Assembly: GCA_034430415.1 (NCBI GenBank)
Contig: DAOUEN010000104.1
Coordinates: forward strand, 1-23,324
Direction of reading: 5' to 3'
Source: JADFUZ01 sp034430415
GTDB taxonomy: Bacteria > Chloroflexota > Dehalococcoidia > GIF9 > AB-539-J10
Length of the DNA: 23,324 bases
Position numbers and translations under genes: made by a program. Each line of letters starts with the position of its first letter. The first letter of the stretch is position 1. The notes under the pieces were generated by a model that searched no databases, was not told where the DNA came from, and worked only from the letters and a program-made list of their open reading frames with translations. Positions 7,839 through 15,747 of the stretch are shown here, in pieces.

Positions 7839-8612
7839 TCAGAGCCGCAGCCTGAGGCCCACGGGGCAGTGGTCGGAGCCCATCACGTCGGGCAGAATGC
7901 TGGCCTCGGTGACCGAGTCCAGCAGGTCGCCGGTAACGAAGAAGTAGTCCAGCCTCCACCCTATGTTCCGCTCCCTGGCCCTCGTCCTCATGCTCCACCA
8001 GGTGTAGTGGTGCGGCTCCCGGTTGAAGTGACGGAAGGCGTCCACAAAGCCGCGGGCGACGAACCTATCCATCCACTCCCGCTCCACGGGCAGGAACCCC
8101 GACACGGTCTCATTCTCCCTGGGGCGAGCCAGGTCTATCTCATTGTGGGCGGTGTTGAAGTCGCCGCAGACGATGAGCCTCTGGCCGCCAGCCCTCAAGA
8201 GCTCCACGAAGTCGAGGAAGGCGTCATAGAAGTCCATCTTGTAGTCCAGCCGCTCCTGGCTCGCCTTGCCATTAGGGAAATAGACATTGAGGAGGGTGAA
8301 CCGGGGATACCTGGCAGTTATGACCCTGCCCTCCACGTCGAACTTCTCGATGCCGAAGCCGCTCTCCACCACGGCCGGCTCCATCTTGCTGAAGGTGGCG
8401 ACCCCGCTGTAGCCTTTTCTCAGCGGAAAGTTCCAGTAAGCGTGGTAGCCGGACGGCTGTTGAATATCGGGGGGTAGCTGGTCGGCCTGAGCTTTGACTT
8501 CCTGGAGGCAGAGCATATCCGGGGACATCTGACTGAGCCAGGGGAGGAAGCCCTTCCTCTCCACAGCCCTGATCCCGTTGACGTTCCAGCACAGTATCTC
8601 GATTTCCGTCAT
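7839..8612 (-). CDS. xth: Exonuclease III-family AP endonuclease
   Basis: A base-excision repair enzyme that cuts DNA 5' of abasic sites and has 3' exonuclease or phosphodiesterase activity. The 257 residues compare with 268 for E. coli ExoIII. All catalytic residues of the EEP fold are visible: Asn10 (CWNVNGIR), Glu38 (LCLQEVKAQ), Tyr111 (LLNVYFPNG), Asp151 and Asn153 (CGDFNTAHNEIDL), and Asp247-His248 (GSDHCPVGL). GWRLDYFF is also typical. I chose the start at 8612 because it gives the correct N-terminus MTEIEILCWN and has GAGG 8 bp upstream; the frame stays open for 61 more codons but that stretch shows no family similarity. Repeat copy 2 starts at its stop codon. Confidence 0.95.
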   Translation of the reverse strand: MTEIEILCWNVNGIRAVERKGFLPWLSQMSPDMLCLQEVKAQADQLPPDIQQPSGYHAYWNFPLRKGYSGVATFSKMEPAVVESGFGIEKFDVEGRVITARYPRFTLLNVYFPNGKASQERLDYKMDFYDAFLDFVELLRAGGQRLIVCGDFNTAHNEIDLARPRENETVSGFLPVEREWMDRFVARGFVDAFRHFNREPHHYTWWSMRTRARERNIGWRLDYFFVTGDLLDSVTEASILPDVMGSDHCPVGLRLRL

Positions 8613-8660
8613 ATCCGGGCCCTCGGAGCAATCTACGTTAGCACATCCGGTCAAGGGCGG

Positions 8661-8816
8661 CCAAGGGAGCCGGCTCCGAATTGCCGTTGCAGGGGCTGCA
8701 TAGTGGTCATTCCTGACCACGGTTCGCGGGTGATCGTCCGCCCCCTGTTGCGCAAGATTCTGCGCGATCTGGGCCTCAGTGTGGACCAATACCACAGACT
8801 ACTGGACGAACTGTAG
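8661..8816 (+). pseudogene. Remnant of a HicA-like (YcfA-type) mRNA interferase toxin
   Basis: In the frame ending at TAG 8814-8816, the last codons read CIVVIPDHGSRVIVRPLLRK followed by ILRDLGLSVDQYHRLLDEL. This fits the C-terminal half of HicA toxins, where a VVVPxH strand is followed by a LLRxILRxxGLSVEEF helix. The frame upstream carries no HicA-like N-terminus. A neighbouring frame reads QGSRLRI (8662-8682), similar to the QKGSH region with His replaced, suggesting a frameshift or other decay. No HicB antitoxin is adjacent. It could also be a chance or truncated small gene; similarity is by eye only. Confidence 0.5.
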
Positions 8817-8880
8817 GCAAAGCCAGAGCCCTGGCAATCACAAAGGGGCATCCCGAGAGGGGGATAGCGGCAATGCCCCA

Positions 8881-8909
8881 TTGCATTTGCGGAGTGGCGG
8901 TTGTATATT
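8881..8909 (+). promoter_or_regulatory. Candidate promoter for the first histidine kinase gene
   Basis: TTGCAT (8881-8886) and TATATT (8904-8909) lie 17 bp apart. The -10 matches five of six consensus bases and the -35 only three. The predicted transcript starts near 8916, about 52 nt before the ATG at 8968, which has a strong SD. It lies just after the HicA-like remnant. Confidence 0.4.
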
Positions 8910-8967
8910 GGAGATGGGTGATGCTACCCAGCACGGGCCGACAGCACCCGACAATAGAGGAAAGCCG

Positions 8968-11055
8968 ATGGGCGAGGATGCCAGGACGGAGGGGAAGAGC
9001 AGGGAGCAGCTTATCGAGGAGCTGGGGCACCTGCGCTCCGAACTGGAGACGCTGAGCCGGGTAGAGGCCGAGCGGAGGCGGATGGAGGAGGGGATGAGGC
9101 ACCTGAACCTGGTGCTGCGCGCCATCCGCAGCGTCAACCAGCTCATCACCAGAGAAAGGGACCCCGGCAGGCTGCTCAAAGGCGCTTGCAGCACCCTCAC
9201 AGAGACTCGGGGCTACCACAACGCCTGGATCGCCCTCTTCGATGACGACGGCCGGCTGCTGGACTGGGCCGAATCCGGTCTGGGCAGGGACTTCCTGCCC
9301 CTGGTGGAGCTGCTGAAGCAGGGCGAGCTGCCGCGCGGCATTCGGACGGCGCTGGGCCGGCCCGGCGTGGTGGCGATCCAAGACCCCATCTCCGCCTGCC
9401 GCGACTGCCCCCTGTCGCAGAAATACGGCGGCCGGGGGGCGATGACGGCACGGCTGGATCACGGCGGGAGGGTGTACGGCCTGACGGCGGTGTCCGTTCC
9501 CGTCGAGTTTGCCAGGAACCCCGAGGAGCAGACGCTGCTGGGCGAAGTGGCGGCGGACATCGCGTCCGCGCTGCACAACATAGAACTGGAGGGGGAGCGC
9601 AGGAAAGCGGAGGAACTGGCCAGGGAGAGCGAGGAGTTCAGCTCCAGCCTGATGAGCAACTCCCCGAACGCCATACTGGTTATCAACCCCGACAGCTCGG
9701 TTAGGTACGCCAACCGCGCCTTCGAGGAGCTGACCGGCTTCTCGGCCGCCGAGGTCATCGGGGCCACGGCCCCATATCCGTGGTGGACGGAGGAGACGCC
9801 ACACAAGGGCGCAGAGGGCATTCGGGAAATCATGAGCCAGGGGGGAAGACGGCTGGAGGAGCCGTTCCAGAAGAAGAACGGGGAGAGGTTCTGGGCCGAG
9901 GTAAACGGTACCCCGGTGCTGCGGGACGGAGAGTTCAGGTACTACCTGGCGAACTGGGTCGACGTTACCGAGCGCAGGAAGGCGGAGCAAGAGGCCAGAT
10001 ACCAGAGGGATTACTTCCAATCCCTGTTTCACGGCTCCCCCGAGGCGGTGGCAACCCTCGACTTGCAGAGGCACGTGCTGGACGTCAACCCCGCCTTTGA
10101 GAAGCTGTTCGGATATGCCCTCGAGGATATCAAGGGCAAGGACATGCATACATTTATCCTGCCCCAGGGCAAGGAAAGAGAGGGAAAGGATATCAGCCTG
10201 AGGGTGAGCCGCGGGGAGGTGGTGGCCGCGGAGTCGGTGAGAAGGGCGGCGGACGGCAGGGAAATTCCCGTCTCCCTCCTGGGGGCGCCGGTCATAGTCG
10301 AAGGCAGGCAAGTCGGTCTCCTATCCATCTACAGGGACGTCACCGAGCGCAAGAGGGCGGAGGAGGAGCTGGAGGCTTCGCGCCAGGAACTGCGCGAGCT
10401 GGCCGCGCACATAGAGTCGGTCAGGGAGGAAGAGAGGACCGGCATCGCCCGGGAGCTGCACGACGAGATCGGACAGGCACTGACGGCGATCAAGATAGAC
10501 CTGTCTTGGCTGAGAAGGGAGCTGCCCAAGGACCAAGCACTGCTGCTGGAAAAGACAAGGGGATTGCTGAGAGTGGCCGACAGCGCCATCAAGACGGTGA
10601 GAAGGATCTCGTCAGAGCTGCGGCCGGGGATACTCGACGACCTCGGTCTCACCGCGGCCATCCAGTGGTATGCGGGAGAATTCGAACAGCGGACGGGAGT
10701 CAAGTGTGAAGTGAGCGTGGAACGCGAGGTCATAGTCCTGGAGCAAGACCGCTCCACGGCAGTCTTCCGCATCTTCCAGGAGGCGCTGACCAACGTGGCC
10801 CGCCACGCCGCGGCGACCAGGGTCCAGGTGAACCTGGGCGAGAGGGACGGCAGGCTGGTGCTGGAGATCACAGACGACGGCAAGGGAATCACCCCCAGGC
10901 AGATTTCCGGTCGCAAGGCTTTCGGCCTGATGGGAATGAGGGAGCGCGCCGCCTTCCTGGGAGGCGAGTTGCAGATCAGCGGCGGGCCGGGCAGGGGCAC
11001 GCGGGTGACCGTGAGCATCCCGCTGCGGAGGGAGGGCGACGCCGGCCCGGAATAG
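8968..11055 (+). CDS. GAF-PAS-PAS sensor histidine kinase (NarL-type partner)
   Basis: A 695-residue soluble sensor kinase with no transmembrane segment. In order: an N-terminal coiled coil (about 1-45); a GAF domain (about 55-205) containing CRDCPLSQKYGG; PAS 1 (about 215-335, with NSPNAILVINPDSSVRYAN and the closing NWVDVTERRKAE); PAS 2 (about 345-455, closing YRDVTERKRAEEE); a HisKA_3 dimerisation domain with phospho-acceptor His498 in RELHDEIGQALTAIK; and an HATPase (ITDDGKGI, FGLMGMRERA). HisKA_3 kinases normally phosphorylate LuxR/NarL-type regulators, and one lies downstream at 11353. The ATG at 8968 has AGAGGA with a 6-bp spacer; earlier in-frame starts lack a usable SD. The input signal is unknown. 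The 297-bp gap to the regulator holds repeat copy 3. Confidence 0.93.
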   Translation: MGEDARTEGKSREQLIEELGHLRSELETLSRVEAERRRMEEGMRHLNLVLRAIRSVNQLITRERDPGRLLKGACSTLTETRGYHNAWIALFDDDGRLLDWAESGLGRDFLPLVELLKQGELPRGIRTALGRPGVVAIQDPISACRDCPLSQKYGGRGAMTARLDHGGRVYGLTAVSVPVEFARNPEEQTLLGEVAADIASALHNIELEGERRKAEELARESEEFSSSLMSNSPNAILVINPDSSVRYANRAFEELTGFSAAEVIGATAPYPWWTEETPHKGAEGIREIMSQGGRRLEEPFQKKNGERFWAEVNGTPVLRDGEFRYYLANWVDVTERRKAEQEARYQRDYFQSLFHGSPEAVATLDLQRHVLDVNPAFEKLFGYALEDIKGKDMHTFILPQGKEREGKDISLRVSRGEVVAAESVRRAADGREIPVSLLGAPVIVEGRQVGLLSIYRDVTERKRAEEELEASRQELRELAAHIESVREEERTGIARELHDEIGQALTAIKIDLSWLRRELPKDQALLLEKTRGLLRVADSAIKTVRRISSELRPGILDDLGLTAAIQWYAGEFEQRTGVKCEVSVEREVIVLEQDRSTAVFRIFQEALTNVARHAAATRVQVNLGERDGRLVLEITDDGKGITPRQISGRKAFGLMGMRERAAFLGGELQISGGPGRGTRVTVSIPLRREGDAGPE

Positions 11056-11063
11056 GCGTGATT

Positions 11064-11230
11064 GGTCGGCAGTCGAGAGTCGAGAGTCGAGAGTCGGGGG
11101 TCGTGAGTCGAGAGTCGGGGGTCGTGAGTCGAGAGTCGGCAGTCGACGGTCAGGAGGACAGGGGGATTGCCGCGGGGCTCCGCCCCTCGCAATGACAGAA
11201 GAGAGAGAGGCGCGCCTCGCAATGACAAGG
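11064..11230 (+). repeat. Composite dispersed repeat, copy 3 (longest)
   Basis: Exactly thirteen tandem 7-bp units (11064-11154; AGTCGAG, AGTCGGG, GGTCGTG and close variants) start 9 bp after the kinase stop codon. A higher-order 21-bp pattern (AGTCGAG-AGTCGGG-GGTCGTG) is repeated within them. A hairpin at 11166-11193 (ATTGC...GCAAT, inner GGGGC-TCC-GCCCC) and the tail GCGCGCCTCGCAATGACAAGG to 11230 follow. All frames through the array are open, which produces spurious Ser/Arg/Leu-rich translations on the reverse strand. Confidence 0.88.
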
Positions 11231-11308
11231 AGAAGGAGCGTCTCGCCAGGACAGAAGAACGGACGGACCGACGCAACGAACAAATGAGGGAGGACGGGGT
11301 AAAAGCCC

Positions 11309-11338
11309 TTGAAGGCAGCAGGGCTGCTGTCGTAGAAT
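11309..11338 (+). promoter_or_regulatory. Candidate promoter for the LuxR-type regulator
   Basis: TTGAAG (11309-11314) and TAGAAT (11333-11338) are separated by 18 bp. The -10 ends 14 bp before the ATG at 11353, so the mRNA would begin at about 11345, on the GAGGG ribosome binding site itself. This would let the regulator be transcribed independently of the kinase across repeat copy 3. Confidence 0.45.
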
Positions 11339-11352
11339 GAGATAGAGGGCTG

Positions 11353-11991
11353 ATGATAAAGATACTGGTTGCTGACGACCACGCCATCGTCCGCGAAGGA
11401 CTGAAACGGATCCTGGGGAGCGCCACGGACATGGCGGTGAGCGGCGAGGCAAGCACCGGACAGGAAGTACTGGAGAAGGCAACAAAGGATGACTTCGACG
11501 TGCTGGTGCTGGACATCTCCATGCCCGGCAGAAACGGGCTGGATATCCTCAGAGAGCTCAAGGTCATGAAGCCGAAGCTCCATGTCCTGATGCTGAGCGT
11601 GTTCCCGGAAGAGCAATACGCCGTGCGCGTCATCAGGGCCGGCGCATCAGGATACATGACCAAGGACAGCGCCCCGGACGAGCTGATAACGGCAATACGA
11701 AGAATCTCCCGGGGCAGGAAGTACGTCAGTCCCTCCCTGGGAGAGAGACTGGCCGTCGACTTGGAACTCGGCAGCGACAGGGACACCCCCCCCCATGAGC
11801 TACTTTCCGACCGGGAGTTCCGGGTGATGTGTATGGTGGCTGTGGGCAGGACAGCAAACGAGATCGCCGAAGAGCTCATGCTCAGCCCAAAGACCATCAG
11901 CACCTACCGGACGCGCGTGCTGCGGAAGATGCAGATGAAGAGCAGCGCGGAGCTTACCCACTACGCCATCAAGCACGGCCTGGTGGACTGA
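11353..11991 (+). CDS. NarL/FixJ-family response regulator
   Basis: A 212-residue DNA-binding response regulator. The receiver domain (about 1-120) has Asp8-Asp9 acidic residues, phospho-acceptor Asp54 (VLVLDISMPG), and Lys104 (GYMTKDS). The C-terminal LuxR helix-turn-helix (about 148-208) shows LSDREFRVMCMVAVGRTANE and LMLSPKTISTYRTRVLRKM. Such regulators bind short inverted repeats as dimers when phosphorylated. It is the obvious partner of the HisKA_3 kinase upstream. Two 19-bp inverted repeats, one starting 6 bp past its stop codon and one at 15596, are plausible targets, though this is inference. GAGG lies 4 bp before the ATG, a short spacing. Confidence 0.95.
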   Translation: MIKILVADDHAIVREGLKRILGSATDMAVSGEASTGQEVLEKATKDDFDVLVLDISMPGRNGLDILRELKVMKPKLHVLMLSVFPEEQYAVRVIRAGASGYMTKDSAPDELITAIRRISRGRKYVSPSLGERLAVDLELGSDRDTPPHELLSDREFRVMCMVAVGRTANEIAEELMLSPKTISTYRTRVLRKMQMKSSAELTHYAIKHGLVD

Positions 11992-11996
11992 CCTGA

Positions 11997-12089
11997 TGTA
12001 GGACAAACACCTACACGGTGTCGAGGCAAACTCCTACCTGAAAATCAGACAAACTCCGATACGCATCCGCGCCGTTTCTGCCGCATAAT
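11997..12089 (+). promoter_or_regulatory. Activator-type promoter A: three 23-bp-spaced sites plus -10
   Basis: A 19-bp inverted repeat TGTAGGACAAACACCTACA (11997-12015) is followed by degenerate copies GAGGCAAACTCCTAC (from 12023) and CAGACAAACTCCGA (from 12046), the shared AAAC ends lying at 12008, 12031 and 12054, exactly 23 bp apart. CATAAT (12084-12089) is a good -10; the -35 position (ACGCAT) is poor, as expected when an activator is needed. Relative to a start near 12096 the sites centre at about -90, -67 and -44. The same layout recurs at 15596. Confidence 0.75.
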
Positions 12090-12148
12090 AGGAACGGCAT
12101 GGTCAACGTCCAGGAGTAACTGCTGACCCAGGGCCCCAAGGGGATAAC

Positions 12149-14119
12149 ATGAAGCTAGGAGCAAGGTTCGCTATTGGGTTCTCTATTGTTATGTTGTGCA
12201 TATGGGCAACTGTCTTCGCTGCCCGGAGTACTTACACAGACATACACGAGGAGTTTGCACTATTGGAAGAGGACATCATTCCCGGCGCAATTGCAATGAG
12301 CGAGATGGGAATACTAGCCAACGGAATAGCTCATTCGACTATGGACTATATGTATTCCGGCGAAGAGGAAGTCAAACAGACGATACTGTCAGCCACAGGA
12401 CAGCTCAAGAACCTGGGGCTGGAGCATCTGGAGCATGAAACACATATAGGGCAGGAGGAACAGAAGGAAGCCGAGGAACTATTGCTGAAAACAGATGCCT
12501 TTTCTTCAGCGGTTATGGAGCTCGTCAAGCTGAAAGGGCAGGGAATGAGCCATGATCAGCTACTAGTGAAGGAAGAAGAAGCAATGCATCCGTTTCTTGA
12601 TGCCCTGCTTGACCAAGTTGAAGAACACAAAGCGGCCCATATGGAAGAACTGGCGGCGTCGGAAGCAGCAGTCCACGGAGCGCAGACTTCCGGTGTGCGG
12701 CTCCTTTTCATAACAGCCGCTTTGATTACAGTTCTGGCTGCTACTGCTGCCTCGTTCGTGGCAAGGTCGATAGTGAAACCTATTCGCGCTCTTCACAAAG
12801 GCACAGAGATAATAGGACAGGGCAATCTGGACTACAGAGTGGGTACAAAGGCAAAGGATGAAATCGGCCAGCTTTCGAGAGCCTTTGACCAGATGACCGA
12901 GGACCTGGGAAGGAGTACCACTTCAATCGACAATCTCAACAAAGAAATCGCCGAGCGCAAGCAGGCGGAGGAAAGGCTGCGGGAGAGCGAGGATAGATAC
13001 CGCACCCTTTTCGAGCAGTCCAGGGACGCCATCTACATCAACACCCAGGAGGGCAGGTTCGTGGATGTCAACCAGTCCATGCTGGACCTCTTCGGCTACT
13101 CCAGAGAGGAAATGCTGGGGATGGAAGTGGCGAAGACATACGCAGATCCTGCCCAGAGGGAGGGCTTCAAGAAGGAGATAGCAGAGAAGGGGTCTGTCGC
13201 TGATTATGAAGCGCGTTTCCGCAAGAAAGACGGGACGCTGATGGACTGCCTGTTCACGGCTGCCGCGCGACGGGCCGGAGACGGGAGCATCGTGGGGTAC
13301 CAGGGCATCATCCGGGACATCAGCGAGCGCAAGCGGGCGGAGGAGGAGCGAGAGGCCCTGGTCAAAGACCTCGAGGAGATCAACCGCAAGCTGGAGCTGT
13401 CCAACCAGGAACTCCAGGACTTCGCCTATGTGGCCTCCCACGACCTGCGGGAGCCGATGCGGAAGATATCCTCCTTCGGGGCGCTTCTCCAGGACTCCCT
13501 CGAGGGCAAGCTCGATGAGGACCAGAAGGAGAACTTCGAGTTCATGATAGACGGAGCCAGGCGTATGCAGACGATGATCGACGCCCTGCTCGGCTATTCC
13601 AGGCTTACCACCCAGGCCAGGCCATCGCAGAAAGTAGACTTGAACCAGGTGATAGAGGACCTGAAGGGTCTGGAGTTGGCAGCTCTGCTCGACGAAAGCG
13701 GGGGCAGCATACTTGTCCCCGAGCCACTGCCGCCAGTTGAGGGCGATCCGTCCCAGGTGCACCAGCTATTGCAGAACCTGGTGGGGAACGGGCTAAAATT
13801 CCACCGGCAGGGCCCGGCCCCGGAAATCACCGTCCGCGCCAGACAGGCAGACGGCAATATGGTCCGCGTGGAAGTGCAGGACAACGGAATAGGAATCGAG
13901 GAGAAGCACCATAAGGAGGTGTTCACCATGTTCCTGCGTCTGCATTCCAGAGGGGACTATGCCGGAACCGGAATCGGGCTGGCCGCCTGCAAGAAGATCG
14001 TAACCCGCCACGGAGGCGACATCGGGGTAGAGTCGGTTCCCAGCGAAGGGTCAACGTTCTGGTTCACGCTCCCGAGGGGCGAGCCTCCGAGGAAGCAGGT
14101 ACAGAAAGGAGGAAGCTGA
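12149..14119 (+). CDS. Membrane sensor histidine kinase with HAMP and PAS domains
   Basis: A 656-residue inner-membrane kinase. TM1 is about residues 5-26, followed by an acidic, helical extracytoplasmic sensor rich in Glu (four-helix-bundle-like, about 27-183), TM2 (about 184-205), HAMP (about 206-258, with RSIVKPIRALHKGTEIIGQG), a PAS domain (about 275-395, RYRTLFEQSRDAIYINTQEG to GYQGIIRDISERKRAEEE), a HisKA domain with His431 in YVASHDLREPMRKISSFG, and an HATPase (NLVGNGLKF, VQDNGIGI, TGIGLAACKKIV). The kinase core is of the type found in phytochrome-like and 'light/redox' kinases that pair with Rcp1-type receivers, and just such a receiver follows 2 bp downstream. Start ATG has AAGGGG with a 5-bp spacer. 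Expression is probably from the activator-type promoter at 11997. Confidence 0.94.
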   Translation: MKLGARFAIGFSIVMLCIWATVFAARSTYTDIHEEFALLEEDIIPGAIAMSEMGILANGIAHSTMDYMYSGEEEVKQTILSATGQLKNLGLEHLEHETHIGQEEQKEAEELLLKTDAFSSAVMELVKLKGQGMSHDQLLVKEEEAMHPFLDALLDQVEEHKAAHMEELAASEAAVHGAQTSGVRLLFITAALITVLAATAASFVARSIVKPIRALHKGTEIIGQGNLDYRVGTKAKDEIGQLSRAFDQMTEDLGRSTTSIDNLNKEIAERKQAEERLRESEDRYRTLFEQSRDAIYINTQEGRFVDVNQSMLDLFGYSREEMLGMEVAKTYADPAQREGFKKEIAEKGSVADYEARFRKKDGTLMDCLFTAAARRAGDGSIVGYQGIIRDISERKRAEEEREALVKDLEEINRKLELSNQELQDFAYVASHDLREPMRKISSFGALLQDSLEGKLDEDQKENFEFMIDGARRMQTMIDALLGYSRLTTQARPSQKVDLNQVIEDLKGLELAALLDESGGSILVPEPLPPVEGDPSQVHQLLQNLVGNGLKFHRQGPAPEITVRARQADGNMVRVEVQDNGIGIEEKHHKEVFTMFLRLHSRGDYAGTGIGLAACKKIVTRHGGDIGVESVPSEGSTFWFTLPRGEPPRKQVQKGGS

Positions 14120-14121
14120 CA

Positions 14122-14574
14122 GTGCGTGAATTGGAGCCCATCAGCATACTGCTGGTGGAAGATGACCCGGCAGACCAGAAGCTGATCAGGGCGTCCCTGA
14201 AAGAACAGAGGCTGGCCAACGATCTTCACATTGTGAGCAGCGGCGAGGAGGGCATAGATTTCCTGCGGGGCCGCGGGGATTACAGCGGGAGAGCTGCCCA
14301 ACCCGACCTGATCTTGCTGGACCTCAATATGCCGGGTATGGGAGGGAAGGAGTTCCTGAGACGGATCAAGGATGACGAAGGCCTGAAACAGATCCCCGTG
14401 GTCATTCTGACCACCTCGGACTCAGAGAGGGATATCATAGAAAGCTACAAACTACAGGCCAGTGGATATGTGAGCAAGCCGGTGACTCTGGACGAATTCA
14501 AAGAGGTGATGAGAAAAATCAAGGAATACTGGTTTGTGATCTGCAAGCGATTACCCAGGGAGGGTCAACAGTAG
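14122..14574 (+). CDS. Rcp1-type single-domain response regulator
   Basis: A 150-residue receiver-only protein. The acidic pocket is Glu13-Asp14-Asp15 (LLVEDDPADQK), the phospho-acceptor is Asp67 (LILLDLNMPGMGG), the Thr switch is in VVILTTSD and the Lys is in GYVSKPVTLDEF. Length and the LNMPGMGGKEFL signature match the Rcp1 family that accepts phosphate from phytochrome-like kinases and passes it on by protein contact. It begins with GTG; a very strong SD (AAAGGAGG) lies inside the 3' end of the kinase gene, with only 2 bp between the genes. Its own stop overlaps the next GTG (TAGTG). It is almost certainly in one operon with 12149 and 14574. Confidence 0.93.
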   Translation: MRELEPISILLVEDDPADQKLIRASLKEQRLANDLHIVSSGEEGIDFLRGRGDYSGRAAQPDLILLDLNMPGMGGKEFLRRIKDDEGLKQIPVVILTTSDSERDIIESYKLQASGYVSKPVTLDEFKEVMRKIKEYWFVICKRLPREGQQ

Positions 14575-15500
14575 TGAAGACAGGGCAGCCTCTGCTCAAG
14601 GTCCTTATTTGCGACGACGACCCGGCAGACCGCAAGCTGGTGCGAACCTACCTGCGACAGGTAAGCGGCAGGGAAATAGCAGTGCTGGAGGCAGGGGAAA
14701 GAGCTGAAATCCAGGACGCCCTGGATAAGGGCAGGGTGGACCTGGTCTTCATGGACGTCCGGATGCCGGGGAAGTCGGGCATGGAGTGGCTGGCGGAAAT
14801 ATCGGAAAAGCAGACGGCCCCCGTGGTCATGCTGACGGGGTCCGGAGATGAAAGAATCGCAGTGCAGTCCATCCAGGGCGGGGCGGCGGGCTACCTGCCA
14901 AAGGGCAGGCTGTCCGCAGAGAACCTGGCCAGCACCATCGACGAGGCCCTGAACAGATGGAGGCAGGTGCAGCAGGCCAGGTCCGACCAGGAGAAGCTGG
15001 AGAGACTGGCGAATTTCGATTCGCTTACCGGTCTGTACAACAGGCGCGCAATCCTGGGCAGGCTGGAGGAGCAAACCAGGCATGCCGGGCGGTACCAGGA
15101 AGAGTTCAGCCTGATAATGGCGGACCTCGACCACTTCAAGGAGGTCAATGACCGCTACGGCCACCTTGCCGGGGATGACGTCCTGGAGAGCGTCGGCAGG
15201 CTGGTGCAACAGTGCATCCGGGCCACCGACAGGGCGGGCCGCTACGGCGGCGAGGAGTTCCTCATTATTCTGCCAAGGACCGATCTGCCTTCCGGACTGA
15301 ACGTGGCCGAACGGATACGGAAGGTGGTGGAGGCAGCCAGGATGGAGGGCGGCAAAGGAGAGGTGTTCGGCATAACGATAAGCCTGGGGCTCTCCAGCTA
15401 CCAGGCGGGAGAAGAGACAGAGTCCCTAATTTCCCGGGCGGACGACGCCCTCTATAGCGCGAAGAAAACCGGCCGGAACCGGGTGGACCCCCAGGTCTGA
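14574..15500 (+). CDS. REC-GGDEF response regulator (diguanylate cyclase)
   Basis: A 308-residue protein that should make c-di-GMP from two GTP when phosphorylated. Receiver domain about 1-125: Asp14-Asp16 cluster (ICDDDPADRK), phospho-acceptor Asp61 (FMDVRMPGKSG), Lys110. GGDEF domain about 140-305: it opens with NFDSLTGLYNRR, has the substrate segment ADLDHFKEVNDRYGH, the active-site GGEEF at 225-229, and an intact inhibitory I-site RATD at 216-219, exactly five residues before GGEEF. All catalytic features are present, so it should be active and product-inhibited. The GTG at 14574 overlaps the upstream stop by one base and has GGGAGG 9-10 bp before it. It ends the three-gene operon 12149-15500. 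Confidence 0.95.
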   Translation: MKTGQPLLKVLICDDDPADRKLVRTYLRQVSGREIAVLEAGERAEIQDALDKGRVDLVFMDVRMPGKSGMEWLAEISEKQTAPVVMLTGSGDERIAVQSIQGGAAGYLPKGRLSAENLASTIDEALNRWRQVQQARSDQEKLERLANFDSLTGLYNRRAILGRLEEQTRHAGRYQEEFSLIMADLDHFKEVNDRYGHLAGDDVLESVGRLVQQCIRATDRAGRYGGEEFLIILPRTDLPSGLNVAERIRKVVEAARMEGGKGEVFGITISLGLSSYQAGEETESLISRADDALYSAKKTGRNRVDPQV

Positions 15501-15595
15501 TCGCAGGCAGAGACGGCACGGTCAGCCGCAGCCTGTGTTTGAGCGCCCGTTTCCAGCCGAAGTGAGACTCAAGGCTGACAAGCCCCCATACCTGG

Positions 15596-15688
15596 TGTAG
15601 GACAAACCCCTACAGGAACTCGAGGCAAAGTCCTACGAGGAAATCAGGCGTTTCCCGATAGCGTGCGCCCTCTGCGCCAGACTATGCT
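15596..15688 (+). promoter_or_regulatory. Activator-type promoter B, twin of the one at 11997
   Basis: TGTAGGACAAACCCCTACA (15596-15614) differs from promoter A in one base. Degenerate copies GAGGCAAAGTCCTAC (from 15622) and CAGGCGTTTCCCGA (from 15645) follow at the same 23-bp steps. TATGCT (15683-15688) occupies the -10 position. My gap-free hand alignment gives about 50 identical bases in the first 65. In both promoters the inverted repeat begins 152 bp, and the -10 starts 65 bp, before the ATG. The preceding 95 bp (15501-15595) show nothing I can name. Confidence 0.75.
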
Positions 15689-15747
15689 ATTGGAGCAGCC
15701 ACGAAGCCGTTTGGCCCGAGCAGCCTCGGACAAGAGAGGATAGTTGA

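Noticed and set aside
8812..8824. TGTAGGCAAAGCC as a third copy of the 19-bp activator site
   Set aside because: Only one half-site matches, the CCTACA arm is absent, the 23-bp repeats are not visible and the distance to the -10 differs by about 5 bp.
8779..8967. Earlier in-frame GTG/ATG starts for the first kinase
   Set aside because: They lie in or before the promoter and HicA-like remnant, lack a usable ribosome binding site, and encode no domain.
5172..11154. CRISPR-like appearance of the tandem arrays
   Set aside because: The units are contiguous 7-mers with no spacers, and no cas gene is present; these are tandem repeats.
8776..11903. Long open frames antisense to the first kinase and its regulator (over 500 codons each)
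   Set aside because: They mirror high-GC codon bias of the real genes, run through the repeat array, and show no recognisable domains or composition of real proteins.
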